NCBI GenBank assembly: GCA_902517535.1
Contig: CABYCK010000003.1
Coordinates: 1-64,000 of the forward strand
Direction: 5' to 3'
DNA from: an uncultured Pelagibacteraceae bacterium
GTDB lineage: Bacteria > Pseudomonadota > Alphaproteobacteria > Pelagibacterales > Pelagibacteraceae
Length of the DNA stretch: 64,000 bases
Each line of letters starts with the position of its first letter. Position 1 is the first letter of the stretch. Below, piece after piece: positions 30,704 to 40,498 of the stretch. The translations under genes and the position numbers were made by a program. The notes below the pieces were generated by a model. That model had not been told where the DNA came from. It made no database searches and was given only the letters and a program-made list of their open reading frames with translations.

Positions 30704-32893
30704 TTAAATAGACCTTTGAATTTCTTCAGATAAGTACGATTCTATTACATCCTTCTCTTTAAAGTCTATAAAATCTTTTATACTTATTCCACATTCAAGA
30801 CCAGTGCCAACTTCTTTTACTTGATTCTTTTCCCTAAAAATACTTTGAATTTCTCCGTTATAAACAACTATTCCATCTCTAATTATTCTTGCTCTTGATT
30901 TGCTTTTTATTTCACCATTAATAACTTTTGATCCAGCAATTTTCCCAGCACTTGAAACTTTAAACACCTTTTTGATTTCAGCAGACCCCAATATAGTTTC
31001 TTTTAAATCTGGTGTGAGCAGTCCAGATAGAGATTTTTCCACATATTCAAGTGCTTCATAAATTATATTAAAATATTTTATATCTATTTTTTGATCCTCA
31101 GCTAATTTTTTTGCCTCTCTATTTGGTTTTACATTAAAACCAATTAAAATTGCGTTAGATGCTTTAGCTAAAGATACATCGGTTTCGTTAATCATGCCGA
31201 TATCTGACAAGATTATTTTCCCAACAACTTCATTGTGCTCAATTTTGTTAATTGCTGTTTTCAATGCTTCGCTAGAACCTTGAACATCTGATTTAATAAT
31301 AATGTTTAATTCTTCTTTTTTCTCCTTATCGTTATCAAAAAGAGTGGTTTTATCTTTTGGTAAAACTTTTTTTGATGATAGGTTGTCTTTTTTAAACTCA
31401 GCCATTTCTTTGGCTTTTTCTTCATCTTCGGTAACCAAAAATTCTGCTCCAGCAAATGCTGAGCTATTCATTCCTAAAATTTCAACTGGCATAGATGGAA
31501 AAGCTTCATTTATATTTTTCCCTTCATAATTAATCATGGCTCTGATTTTGCCCCACGTATCTCCGCAAATAAAAAAATCTCCCTTACTTAATTTTCCATT
31601 CTCTATTAAAATTGTGGATACTGGACCTTTGCCTTTATCTATTTTAGACTCAATTACTACTCCTTTTGCACTTCCAGAAAAAGATGCTTTTAGATCTAAA
31701 ATTTCAGATTGAAGTAAAATCGCCTCTTTGAGTTTATCTAGATTAATCTTCTTTAATGCAGAAACTTCGACGAATAAAGTTTCTCCACTTAAATCTTCAG
31801 CAATTAATTCATATTGCATCATTTCATTTTTAATTTTACTTATATTTTTTCCAGGTAAATCACATTTATTTATCGCAACAATTATAGGAACTTTTGCTGC
31901 TTTAGCATGATTGATAGCTTCAATTGTCTGAGGTTTAATACCATCATCTGCAGCTACAACCAGTACTACAATATCAGTTATCTTAGAACCTCGCGCTCGC
32001 ATCTCTGTGAAAGCTGCGTGACCAGGTGTATCGATAAAGGTAATTAATTTGCTGTTATCTGATGTCACTTGATACGCTCCAATATGTTGAGTGATTCCCC
32101 CATGTTCACCCGATACAATATTTGTATTTCTTAAAGCATCTAATAAAGAAGTTTTGCCATGATCAACGTGACCCATGATAGTTACGATAGGAGGTCTGAT
32201 CTTTATTTCGCCCTCTAATTTTTCTTTTACTTTACTAGTTACTAAAATTGGTTGATCTTCTAAAATTGGTTTATGACCAAATTCTTTTACGATGTATTCT
32301 GCTGTATCTTTATCAATATTGTGATTAATGGTTGCAATTACCTTCATGTTGAACAAGAATTTGATTATATCACTTGATTTTTCCGCCATACGATTTGAAA
32401 GTTCCTGAATAGTAATTTGCTCAGGTATTTTCACATCTCTAATTACTTTTTTAAATTCCTTTTTTTCCTCTCCCTCAGGTTTATTTTTTTTTTCTTTTAA
32501 TCTGGCCCTTTTGACCGAAGCCAAACTTCTTTGTTTAATTTCAATTTCTTCAACATTTAAAGCTCGAGAGACTGTTAGTTTAAAATCTCTTTTATCAACT
32601 GGGCTTTTTAATTTAAGTTTGCTTTTTCCAGACGGTTTATCATCTTTTTTTTTAATAAACTCTTTAGTCGCCTGTTGTTCTACAAATTTTCTAGCATAGT
32701 TCTTTTTTCCCAAATCAGGTAATTTTTGATCATTATGACGAAAAGGTTTATTAGCGACTTTGTTATTTTTGAAAAATTTTTTATTTTCTACTGAGAAAGA
32801 TTTTTTGCCACTTGTGTTTATAGAGCTTGTATCAATTTTCTTTTTGAGATTTGAAGATATAGTAAGTGTTTTCTTTTTATTTTTGTTATCCAT
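30704..32893 (-). CDS. infB: translation initiation factor IF-2
   Basis: GTPase that brings initiator tRNA to the 30S subunit. A Lys-rich disordered N-terminus (about 1-150) precedes the IF2-N domain (PEQITIQELSNRMAEKSSDI near 155), the G domain with GHVDHGKTSLLDALR near 238, the switch region DTPGHAAFTEMRARG near 285 and NKCD near 340, and the beta-barrel and C-terminal domains. Length 729 is on the short side for alphaproteobacteria because of the reduced N-terminus. It follows nusA by 4 bases; ylxR, often between them, is missing. Confidence 0.96.
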   Translation of the reverse strand: MDNKNKKKTLTISSNLKKKIDTSSINTSGKKSFSVENKKFFKNNKVANKPFRHNDQKLPDLGKKNYARKFVEQQATKEFIKKKDDKPSGKSKLKLKSPVDKRDFKLTVSRALNVEEIEIKQRSLASVKRARLKEKKNKPEGEEKKEFKKVIRDVKIPEQITIQELSNRMAEKSSDIIKFLFNMKVIATINHNIDKDTAEYIVKEFGHKPILEDQPILVTSKVKEKLEGEIKIRPPIVTIMGHVDHGKTSLLDALRNTNIVSGEHGGITQHIGAYQVTSDNSKLITFIDTPGHAAFTEMRARGSKITDIVVLVVAADDGIKPQTIEAINHAKAAKVPIIVAINKCDLPGKNISKIKNEMMQYELIAEDLSGETLFVEVSALKKINLDKLKEAILLQSEILDLKASFSGSAKGVVIESKIDKGKGPVSTILIENGKLSKGDFFICGDTWGKIRAMINYEGKNINEAFPSMPVEILGMNSSAFAGAEFLVTEDEEKAKEMAEFKKDNLSSKKVLPKDKTTLFDNDKEKKEELNIIIKSDVQGSSEALKTAINKIEHNEVVGKIILSDIGMINETDVSLAKASNAILIGFNVKPNREAKKLAEDQKIDIKYFNIIYEALEYVEKSLSGLLTPDLKETILGSAEIKKVFKVSSAGKIAGSKVINGEIKSKSRARIIRDGIVVYNGEIQSIFREKNQVKEVGTGLECGISIKDFIDFKEKDVIESYLSEEIQRSI

Positions 32894-32897
32894 AGCA

Positions 32898-34448
32898 TTA
32901 CTTGTAAATTATTTCTCTTGCTGACATTATTAATTGGTCAGCCTCTTTTCTTGACAAGGAAAACTCTTCTAAATAGCCATCAATTCTTATTTTTTTACCT
33001 TTAATCTCATCAAAGCCTCCTATTAATTCATCTGAAGATAAATCAGCAAAGTCACTTAATTTTTTAATGTTTTTTTGACCTAAAATTACCAACATACCTT
33101 GTGTAATACCTTTTAAGTTAATCAAAGACTCTTCTACTCCCAATTCTTTAAGTTTATTTGCAACTTCTTCTTTTTCTTTAACTAAAGTTTCTTTTGATCT
33201 ATTAATTAATTCTTGAGCTGTTTCTTCATCTATAGCTTCTATTCTTGAAATATCGTCGGGCGTTGCTTGAGAAATCTCTTCAATACTAAGAAAACCCTCT
33301 GATACTAATAGTTGACCCAAGGTTTCATCTACTTCAAGATTTTTAATCAGCGTTTCGGTCCTATCTTTAAATTCAGCTTGTCTTCTCTCGGAGTCTTCTT
33401 TGTCGGTTAAAATATCTATTTCATAATTGGTCAATTTTGATGCTAATCTGACATTTTGTCCTCTTCTTCCAATCGCTTTACTCAAATTTTCCTCGGTTAG
33501 TATAATGTCGATTCTTTTATTATTTTGATCTATTAAAACTTTTTGAATTTCTGCGGGAGACAAAGACTCTGATATTAAAGTAGGTAAATCCTCTGTCCAT
33601 TTAATAATATCAATTTTTTCTCCATGCAATTCATTTACAATTGTCTGTACTCTGCTTCCTCTCATTCCAACACATGCACCTACTGGATCAATTGATGCGT
33701 CTTGGGAATGGACGCATATTTTAGCTCTACTTCCAGGATCTCTAGCGACAGATTTAATCTCTATTGTTCCTTCGTAGATTTCTGGAACCTCTTGGAAAAA
33801 TAGTTTAGCGAGAAATTGAGGATGTGCTCGAGATAAAAATATCTGATGACCTTTTAGTTCTTTCTTTACTTCATAACAATAAGCTTTAACTCTATCTCCT
33901 GTTTTTAATATTTCTCGAGGTATTAATTCATCTTTTTTAATTACTCCTTCTGCTTTTCCCAAATCAATTATAATATTTCCATATTCTAATCTTTTAATTA
34001 TTCCGCTTAAAATTTGTCCTTGTTTATCAATAAATTCTTCATACTGTCTATTTTTTTCAGCTTCACGAACCCTAGTGCTAATAACTTGTTTAGCACTTTG
34101 AGCAGCAATCCTTCCAAAATCTACTTGGGGTAACTCTTCAAAAATCTTATCACCTACTTTAAGATTATCGTTTTTTGAGTCATTTTTTTGCGCATCCTTT
34201 AATGTAATTTCCCTCGCTGAATCTTCTACAGTTTCAACGATTTCTAATATTTTTTGAATTTTAATTTCTCCATTTTCTCTATCAATTACCACCTCAATAT
34301 TATTATCATTACCGAATTTAGTTAAAGCTGCTTTTTGAATAGCACTTTCCATTGAACCAATAACTAATTCTTTATCGATTGACTTTTCGTTTGCAACTGC
34401 GTCTACAATTCTTAAAAGTTCTAATTTATCTAGTCCTCTGTTTAACAT
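32898..34448 (-). CDS. nusA: transcription termination/antitermination factor NusA
   Basis: RNA polymerase-associated factor promoting pausing, termination and antitermination. It shows the N-terminal polymerase-binding domain, an S1 domain (GQILSGIIKRLEYGNIIIDL near 150), two KH domains (DPVGACVGMRGSRVQTIV near 255 and AIGRRGQNVRLASKL near 325) and helix-hairpin-helix acidic repeats in the C-terminal 150 residues. Length 516 is usual. The ATG follows a TAGGAG ribosome binding site that directly abuts an intrinsic-terminator hairpin (34462-34488), suggesting control in the leader. rimP is not upstream. Confidence 0.95.
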   Translation of the reverse strand: MLNRGLDKLELLRIVDAVANEKSIDKELVIGSMESAIQKAALTKFGNDNNIEVVIDRENGEIKIQKILEIVETVEDSAREITLKDAQKNDSKNDNLKVGDKIFEELPQVDFGRIAAQSAKQVISTRVREAEKNRQYEEFIDKQGQILSGIIKRLEYGNIIIDLGKAEGVIKKDELIPREILKTGDRVKAYCYEVKKELKGHQIFLSRAHPQFLAKLFFQEVPEIYEGTIEIKSVARDPGSRAKICVHSQDASIDPVGACVGMRGSRVQTIVNELHGEKIDIIKWTEDLPTLISESLSPAEIQKVLIDQNNKRIDIILTEENLSKAIGRRGQNVRLASKLTNYEIDILTDKEDSERRQAEFKDRTETLIKNLEVDETLGQLLVSEGFLSIEEISQATPDDISRIEAIDEETAQELINRSKETLVKEKEEVANKLKELGVEESLINLKGITQGMLVILGQKNIKKLSDFADLSSDELIGGFDEIKGKKIRIDGYLEEFSLSRKEADQLIMSAREIIYK

Positions 34449-34461
34449 TTTAATTGCTCCT

Positions 34462-34488
34462 AAAAAAAAATGGGCTAAAGCCCATTTT
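34462..34488 (-). terminator. intrinsic terminator between metK and nusA, in the nusA leader
   Basis: On the minus strand AAAATGGGC-TTTA-GCCCATTTT makes a 9-bp stem with a 4-base loop, followed by an uninterrupted T-run. It lies 55 bases beyond the metK stop and its T-run ends about 2 bases before the nusA ribosome binding site. It may simply end metK transcription, or act as an attenuator in nusA transcripts started at 34510-34537. Confidence 0.8.
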
Positions 34489-34509
34489 GATACTTACAAG
34501 TTTCAAGCT

Positions 34510-34537
34510 ATTTTAGTGATAATTATGGTTTTTTCAA
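34510..34537 (-). promoter_or_regulatory. possible promoter for nusA
   Basis: Read on the minus strand, TTGAAA (34532-34537) and TAAAAT (34510-34515) are separated by 16 bases, a fair sigma-70 type match. A start near 34503 would place the hairpin at 34467-34488 inside a leader of about 55 bases. Evidence is pattern only. Confidence 0.4.
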
Positions 34538-34542
34538 GATTT

Positions 34543-35703
34543 CTATTTAAATAAATTTGTTTTGTCAGTTTTTTCCCATGAAAATTCACCCTTATTTGTA
34601 GGTTTTCTGCCAAAATGTCCGTAAGCAGAGGTAATTTGATATATAGGATTGTTAAGTTTTAACATTTCTCTGATACCCCTTGGGGTTAGATTAAAATTTT
34701 GATCAATAATTTTTTTTACATCTTGGATTTTATTTTCGTCCCCTTCCGCAAGTTTCACAAAAATAGATAGAGGCTTTGAAACCCCTATAGCATAAGCCAA
34801 TTGAATAAGGCATCTTTCTGAAACTCCAGCTGAAACAATATTTTTTGCCAGATATCTAGCTGCATAAGCAGCCGACCTATCAACTTTTGTAGGATCCTTC
34901 CCAGAAAATGCTCCTCCACCATGTGGTGCTGCGCCACCATAAGTATCAACAATAATTTTTCGACCAGTTAAACCTGTGTCGCCATCTGGACCACCTATTA
35001 TAAATTGACCTGTAGGATTTATATAAACTTCATTTGTATCTAAATCTTTTATAAATTTTTCAGGTATCGATTTTTTGATATATGGCGTAATAACCTCTTT
35101 TACTTTTTCTTGATTAAGATCTTCTGAATGTTGAGTTGATATAACAACTGAAACGACTTTTGAGGGTTTATTATTTTCATATAACATTGTTACCTGACTT
35201 TTAGAGTCCGGCTCGATACCCTTTAAAATTCCCTTTTTTCTATCTTCTGCCATTAATCTTAAAATTTTATGAGAAAAATGAATTGGTGCGGGCATTAAAT
35301 CTTCGGTTTCTTTACAAGCATATCCAAACATAATACCCTGATCTCCAGCTCCTTCATCTTTATTGTTTTTTGAATCTACACCCATTGCTATATCTGCTGA
35401 TTGCTCGTGTAAAAATGTTTCAATATTGGCGTTTTTCCAGCTAAATCCTTTTTGGTCATAACCAATATCTTTTATACATTCTCTAACTTTATTTATTATT
35501 TCATCCTTTTGTATTTTAGGGCCTCTTATTTCTCCTGCCAAAACAACTTTGTTAGTTGTAGTAAGTGTTTCACAAGCTACTCTAGAAAATGGGTCTTTTG
35601 ATAAATACGAGTCTACAACCATATCGGAAATTCTATCACATACTTTATCTGGATGTCCTTCTGAAACAGATTCACTAGTAAATAAATATTTATTTTCTGT
35701 CAT
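34543..35703 (-). CDS. metK: S-adenosylmethionine synthetase
   Basis: Makes SAM from methionine and ATP. Signature motifs are [16 protein letters not shown] near 11, [15 protein letters not shown] near 118 and [16 protein letters not shown] near 262. Length 386 is normal. Its start overlaps the end of lnt by 14 bases. No SAM riboswitch can be placed because the upstream sequence is lnt coding. Confidence 0.97.
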   Translation of the reverse strand: MTENKYLFTSESVSEGHPDKVCDRISDMVVDSYLSKDPFSRVACETLTTTNKVVLAGEIRGPKIQKDEIINKVRECIKDIGYDQKGFSWKNANIETFLHEQSADIAMGVDSKNNKDEGAGDQGIMFGYACKETEDLMPAPIHFSHKILRLMAEDRKKGILKGIEPDSKSQVTMLYENNKPSKVVSVVISTQHSEDLNQEKVKEVITPYIKKSIPEKFIKDLDTNEVYINPTGQFIIGGPDGDTGLTGRKIIVDTYGGAAPHGGGAFSGKDPTKVDRSAAYAARYLAKNIVSAGVSERCLIQLAYAIGVSKPLSIFVKLAEGDENKIQDVKKIIDQNFNLTPRGIREMLKLNNPIYQITSAYGHFGRKPTNKGEFSWEKTDKTNLFK

Positions 35704-37261
35704 TATTTTTTTTAAAAATTAAAAAGATAATTAGATATGTAAATAAAAGAATAAAAAATATCAAATCATTTTTATTTTTATTGTCATTTATTATAAGGGG
35801 AATATTCATTTCGATATTTCCAGCCTCATAATTGTTTAATTTTTTAATTACTTCACCTTTATTGTTGATAATTGCACTGATGCCTTGATTTGCTGATCTA
35901 ACAAGAAACGTATTTTTTTCAATAGATCTAAATATGGCTTTAGCAAAATGTTGGTGTGGACCAATTGAGTTACCAAACCATCCATCTTCGGAAATATTAA
36001 CAATTAGATTTGTTTCTTTATTGCCTCTCTGAGTTAATTCTGGAAAAATCAGCTCATAGCAAATTAAAGGTAAAATATTTAAATTTTCGATGGTAATATT
36101 TTTTTGGTTTATTCCTTTGGAAAAAGAGCCATGACCTTGAGTAATCTTTTTTAAACCAATTTTATTTAATAAATTTTCAAATGGCAAAAATTCTCCAAAT
36201 GGAACTAGCTTATTTTTATTATATTTTTGTAAAACTTCAAAGTTGTGATCTACCAATAATAAACTGTTAAAGTATTCTCTTGTGTCCTGTTGAATAGTAT
36301 TAATTCCAAATATAATTTTATGGTTAGAAGAAAATTTATCTTGGATTATTTTTTTAAATTGAGTAATTTCTTTAAAAGAATATCCGGCAAAAACTCCTTC
36401 TGGCCAGACAAAAAGTGTGTTTTTTTTAGGATCAGGATCACTATATCTTATTAATTTATCTAACTTTTTTTTTAATTCTTCTAAAGACGAATGGTATTCT
36501 AGTTTAAAATTAGGTGAAACTACTTTGACATAAACTGAGTCCTTTTTGTTAATGTAGTTGTTCAAACCTTTATTTTTATTAATGGAAAATGTTCCAAAAA
36601 TATAGACTGAAAAGATAAATAATAAAAAAAAACTCAATATAAATAATTTTTTTAAATTACTTTCTTTGAAAAAGAGTACAGATGGGACAACAAATATTGT
36701 TATTGCGATTAAATTAAATGCAAATAATCCTACAAAATTTAATATTTGCAAAATTTCTACAGTCCAAGACCAACTATAACCCCATAAATTCCATGGAAAT
36801 CCAGTTAAAATTTTTGACCTTAAATAATCTGACAACCCAAATGATGCTGAAAATAATAATATTGATGAGAAATTATAATGTAAAAATTGACCTATAATTA
36901 AAGTTGTTAATCCTAGAAACAAACCAAGAAATAAGGGTATAAGAATGATTGCAAACGGGATTAAAAACTTAAAATTTTCATCAAAAGTTAAAGAATATGA
37001 TATCCAATAAATTCCACTTAAATAAAACCCAAACCCAAACATAAAACCTAAAAGAAATAAATTTTGAAGATAAGGTTTTTTTCTATAAGTGCTTTTAGAT
37101 TTTTTTTTTACATATAATGTTAATAAAAAGATTATAGGAAGTATAAAAAAATTTATAATTGATAAATTAAATGGTTGAAAACTAAAAACTGATAATAACC
37201 CTAAAATAAAAGGTGTAATGTATAATACTAGTAATCTGCTATCTAAAAATTTTGATAACAT
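35690..37261 (-). CDS. lnt: apolipoprotein N-acyltransferase
   Basis: Inner-membrane enzyme adding the third acyl chain to lipoproteins. Six or more membrane helices fill about 10-225; the nitrilase-like periplasmic domain holds the catalytic triad: Glu in [10 protein letters not shown] near 285, Lys in [15 protein letters not shown] near 350 and Cys in [12 protein letters not shown] near 405. A final helix lies near 500-517. Length 523 is normal. Start follows the ybeY stop directly; overlap with metK is 14 bases. corC, which often precedes lnt, is absent. Confidence 0.95.
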   Translation of the reverse strand: MLSKFLDSRLLVLYITPFILGLLSVFSFQPFNLSIINFFILPIIFLLTLYVKKKSKSTYRKKPYLQNLFLLGFMFGFGFYLSGIYWISYSLTFDENFKFLIPFAIILIPLFLGLFLGLTTLIIGQFLHYNFSSILLFSASFGLSDYLRSKILTGFPWNLWGYSWSWTVEILQILNFVGLFAFNLIAITIFVVPSVLFFKESNLKKLFILSFFLLFIFSVYIFGTFSINKNKGLNNYINKKDSVYVKVVSPNFKLEYHSSLEELKKKLDKLIRYSDPDPKKNTLFVWPEGVFAGYSFKEITQFKKIIQDKFSSNHKIIFGINTIQQDTREYFNSLLLVDHNFEVLQKYNKNKLVPFGEFLPFENLLNKIGLKKITQGHGSFSKGINQKNITIENLNILPLICYELIFPELTQRGNKETNLIVNISEDGWFGNSIGPHQHFAKAIFRSIEKNTFLVRSANQGISAIINNKGEVIKKLNNYEAGNIEMNIPLIINDNKNKNDLIFFILLFTYLIIFLIFKKNNDRK

Positions 37262-37726
37262 TTAATTGATAAAATTTAAATATTTTTTTTCTAATTTGTT
37301 CATTAAGTTATAATTTCTATCATTTTTATGAGTATAACCAAACAAATGCACAAACCCATGAATCCAGATTTTAATTAGCTCTTTTTCAAATTTTGTCTTG
37401 TTAGTTTTATATCTAACTTTTTTTAAATTTATTATAATATCACCTAAGTAAAGTTCGTTATTTTTTGAAATAATTTTTTTCAAGTCGTTTTTTTCATAGA
37501 ATGGGAATGACAATACATCTGTAGATTTATCTTTTTTTCTATATCTTTTATTTAATCTTTTAATTTCTAATGAGTCTGATAACATTAAAGAAAATATCAA
37601 TTTTTTATTTTTATACGATTTATCTTTTTTATTAATTAATCTTATTTTTTGATTAAAAAACTCACTTGGGTCTTTCAAATATTTTCGCCAAGTAAAGTTT
37701 TTTAAAATTACATTAACTTTTATCAT
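37262..37726 (-). CDS. ybeY: endoribonuclease YbeY
   Basis: Metal-dependent RNase for 16S rRNA maturation and ribosome quality control. The zinc motif is HGFVHLFGYTH near 129-139 (consensus HGxLHLxGYDH), and the family segment DKSTDVLSFPF is near 66. Length 154 is normal. It overlaps the phoH-like gene upstream by 14 bases and abuts lnt. Confidence 0.94.
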   Translation of the reverse strand: MIKVNVILKNFTWRKYLKDPSEFFNQKIRLINKKDKSYKNKKLIFSLMLSDSLEIKRLNKRYRKKDKSTDVLSFPFYEKNDLKKIISKNNELYLGDIIINLKKVRYKTNKTKFEKELIKIWIHGFVHLFGYTHKNDRNYNLMNKLEKKYLNFIN

Positions 37727-38717
37727 CAGTGCTTTTTTTCTGATAAGCCCTAATGATCTTTGAAACTAGGGGATGCCTGATAACATCTGTATGATCAAAT
37801 TTAATTATCTTAATCTCATTTAAATCCTTGACTATGTTTTTAGATTTGATCAGGCCCGATTGTGATTTATTTATTAAATCTATTTGAGAGGGATCTCCAT
37901 TTACAACAAGTTTAGAATTTTCTCCAATTCTAGTTAAGAACATTTTTATTTGAGTTTCAGTCGCATTTTGAGCTTCATCTAATATAGCAAAACAATTTTT
38001 CAACGTTCTTCCTCTCATAAATGCTAAAGGAGCTATTTCAATTTCTCCAGACTCAATTTTTTTATCAACTTTATCGACTCCAAATAGTTCATACAAAGCA
38101 TCGTAAAGAGGTCTCAAGTATGGATCTACCTTCTCTTTCATATCACCAGGTAAGAATCCAAGTTTTTCACCTGCTTCTACTGCTGGCCTTGATAAAATTA
38201 CTCTATCTACTTTTTTTTCCATCAATAAAGTAATTGCCACAGATGCTGCTAAAAAAGTCTTTCCTGTTCCAGCTGGTCCTAAAGACATAATTATATCATA
38301 CTCTTTTAAAGCTTTAATATAATCAGATTGTTTTTCTGATCTAGCTATGACTGACTTTCGTGGGGTTTTTATTAATTGCTTAAATGACTTTACATTAGAT
38401 TGCTGAGGGCTCATTTCATTGTTTACTGATAAAAGTATATCTTCTTTTTCAATATAATTGGTTAATAAATATTTATTAACTAAAAATTTAATTGCTTCTG
38501 AAAATTTTTCCAAATTGTCTTTTTTACCTTTGCAAGTAATAGAGTTGCCTCTAAAAAAAATTATTGTGTTAGTAAGTTTTTCTAATTCTTTTAAGTTTTG
38601 ATTAAATTGTCCAACAATTGACATCAAAATTTCATTGTTGGAAACTTTAATATTTATAGTTTGAGAGTCTAACTTTTTTATGTTCAATCTATAATCTAAT
38701 TTACTAATACCTGACAT
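37713..38717 (-). CDS. ybeZ: PhoH-family ATPase (YbeZ)
   Basis: PhoH-like nucleotide-binding protein, usually a partner of YbeY. It has an N-terminal KH-like part (about 1-110), then Walker A SLGPAGTGKTFLAA near 152, ILSRPAVEAGEKLGFLPGD near 185 and the Walker B region NCFAILDEAQNATETQ near 248. Length 334 is normal. Overlaps ybeY by 14 bases. Confidence 0.93.
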   Translation of the reverse strand: MSGISKLDYRLNIKKLDSQTINIKVSNNEILMSIVGQFNQNLKELEKLTNTIIFFRGNSITCKGKKDNLEKFSEAIKFLVNKYLLTNYIEKEDILLSVNNEMSPQQSNVKSFKQLIKTPRKSVIARSEKQSDYIKALKEYDIIMSLGPAGTGKTFLAASVAITLLMEKKVDRVILSRPAVEAGEKLGFLPGDMKEKVDPYLRPLYDALYELFGVDKVDKKIESGEIEIAPLAFMRGRTLKNCFAILDEAQNATETQIKMFLTRIGENSKLVVNGDPSQIDLINKSQSGLIKSKNIVKDLNEIKIIKFDHTDVIRHPLVSKIIRAYQKKSTDDKS

Positions 38718-38722
38718 AAATT

Positions 38723-40057
38723 TTAAGCTGCAAATCCTTCATTTTTTTTTTCTGAAATGATACTACCAAACAAAGTGTTTTGATTACAATCATTGACTCT
38801 GACATTTTTTATTTTTCCAATCAATTCATAATCGCTTTTAACAATTACTGAGTTAAAATATTCATCTCTACCAAAAAATTTGTTTTCATTTTTAACTTTG
38901 TTTTCAAATAATACTTTTACAGTAGAATTTCTAAGTTGTTCTCTGTAATCCCTTTTTATATCATTTGCTAATTTTTGAAAAATTGTAAGTCGTTCTTTAG
39001 CAACATTCAAGTCTATCATTTTCATATCAGCAGCAGGTGTGCCCGGTCTTGGACTAAAAATAAATGAATATGAATTAATAAATTCTATTTTTTTCATTAA
39101 TAACATTGTTTTTTCAAAATCCTCTTCAGTTTCTCCAGGATAAGCAATTATAAAATCACTAGAAAATTTTATATTTGAATTTTTTTTCTTAAGTTTTTTT
39201 ATAATTTCAAAATAATCTTCAATTGAGTGATTTCTATTCATGCTACTTAAAATTTTGTTAGATCCACTCTGAACTGGAAGATGAAGAAGTGGCATTAATT
39301 TTTCACAGTTTTTATGTGTTTCAATTAAATCGTCTGAAAAATCTTGTGGATGAGAGGTTGTGTATCTTATTCTCTTTAAATTTTTTATCTCGTTTAATTT
39401 ATATAATAAGTCAGAAAGTCCTTTTTTTTCGAATTTGTAGGCATTAACATTTTGACCTAATAATATTATTTCTCTAGCTCCATTGTTCACAAGTTGATTT
39501 GCTTCAACCATTATTTCCGATAAAGATCTAGAATATTCAGGACCCCTAGTGTATGGAACCACACAAAATTTACAAAATTTATCACATCCTTCTTGTATTG
39601 TTAAAAAAGATGAGACTTTACTATCAGAATTTTTAATTACATTTAATTGATCAAACTTTTCTACCACATCAAATTCAGTAAAATTAATTTTATCTTTATT
39701 ATTCTCAATTTTTAAAATTATATTATTAATATCGTGATAAGATTGTGGACCAATAACAGCATCAATATATTTTTCTCTTTTTAATAAAATGTCTCCTTCA
39801 GCTTGGGCTACACAGCCAGTTATCAGCACAATTGGTTTTTTCTTACCTCTAAACTCTTTCTTAACTCTCCCGATATCGTGGTAAACTTTATCCCTTGCCT
39901 TTTCTCTTATATGACAGGTGTTTAGAATATAGCAATTAGCCTCTTGAATTTTACTAGTTGAATTGTAATTAATTTTTTTTGTGATGTCTAAAATACGATT
40001 ACTATCATATTCGTTCATTTGACAGCCTAATGTTTTGATAAATATTTTTTTTGACAA
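38723..40057 (-). CDS. miaB: tRNA-2-methylthio-N6-dimethylallyladenosine synthase MiaB
   Basis: Radical-SAM methylthiotransferase modifying A37 of tRNAs. The N-terminal UPF0004 domain has KTLGCQMNEYDS near 8 with its cluster cysteines, including CHIREKA near 48 and GCVAQAEG near 81; the radical SAM motif Cx3Cx2C is in EGCDKFCKFCVVPYTRGPE near 152; a TRAM domain ends the protein. Length 444 is normal. Starts 1 base after the fur stop codon. Confidence 0.96.
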   Translation of the reverse strand: MSKKIFIKTLGCQMNEYDSNRILDITKKINYNSTSKIQEANCYILNTCHIREKARDKVYHDIGRVKKEFRGKKKPIVLITGCVAQAEGDILLKREKYIDAVIGPQSYHDINNIILKIENNKDKINFTEFDVVEKFDQLNVIKNSDSKVSSFLTIQEGCDKFCKFCVVPYTRGPEYSRSLSEIMVEANQLVNNGAREIILLGQNVNAYKFEKKGLSDLLYKLNEIKNLKRIRYTTSHPQDFSDDLIETHKNCEKLMPLLHLPVQSGSNKILSSMNRNHSIEDYFEIIKKLKKKNSNIKFSSDFIIAYPGETEEDFEKTMLLMKKIEFINSYSFIFSPRPGTPAADMKMIDLNVAKERLTIFQKLANDIKRDYREQLRNSTVKVLFENKVKNENKFFGRDEYFNSVIVKSDYELIGKIKNVRVNDCNQNTLFGSIISEKKNEGFAA

Positions 40058-40058
40058 T

Positions 40059-40484
40059 TTATTTTTTATTTTTTGATCCGTATAATTCTAATTTATGATC
40101 GACAAGTTTATAACCTAACTTTTTTGCTACTTCAATTTGAAGTTTTTCAATATCTTTATCTACGAATTCTATAATTTCACCACTATTTATATCAATCAAA
40201 TGGTCGTGATGCTCATCTGGGGACTGTTCGTATCTTGCTTTACCACCTTTAAAGTCATGCTTTTCTACTATACCCGACTCCTCAAATAGTTTTACAGTTC
40301 TGTAAACTGTTGCAATACTAATTTTTTTGTCTACTTCACTAACTCTCTTATGCAATTCATCTACATCTGGATGATCTTTTGACCCATACTTTTCTTTGGA
40401 GTCTGACATGACTTGAGCAATAATTTTTCTTTGGTCAGTTAATCTGACACCCTTATCTTTACACTTTTTTTCTATATTATTCAT
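40059..40484 (-). CDS. fur: Fur/Mur-type metal-responsive regulator
   Basis: Ferric-uptake-regulator family repressor; in many alphaproteobacteria the member in this position senses manganese (Mur) or iron. DNA-binding helix at KKISIATVYRTVKLFEESG (53-71), metal-binding EHHDHLIDINSGEIIEF (91-107). The Cys pairs of E. coli Fur are missing, as usual in this group. Length 141 is normal. It lies between tsaB and miaB in the conserved cluster. It is distinct from the Irr protein at 22667. Confidence 0.9.
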   Translation of the reverse strand: MNNIEKKCKDKGVRLTDQRKIIAQVMSDSKEKYGSKDHPDVDELHKRVSEVDKKISIATVYRTVKLFEESGIVEKHDFKGGKARYEQSPDEHHDHLIDINSGEIIEFVDKDIEKLQIEVAKKLGYKLVDHKLELYGSKNKK

Positions 40485-40498
40485 AATAGTTAAATAAT

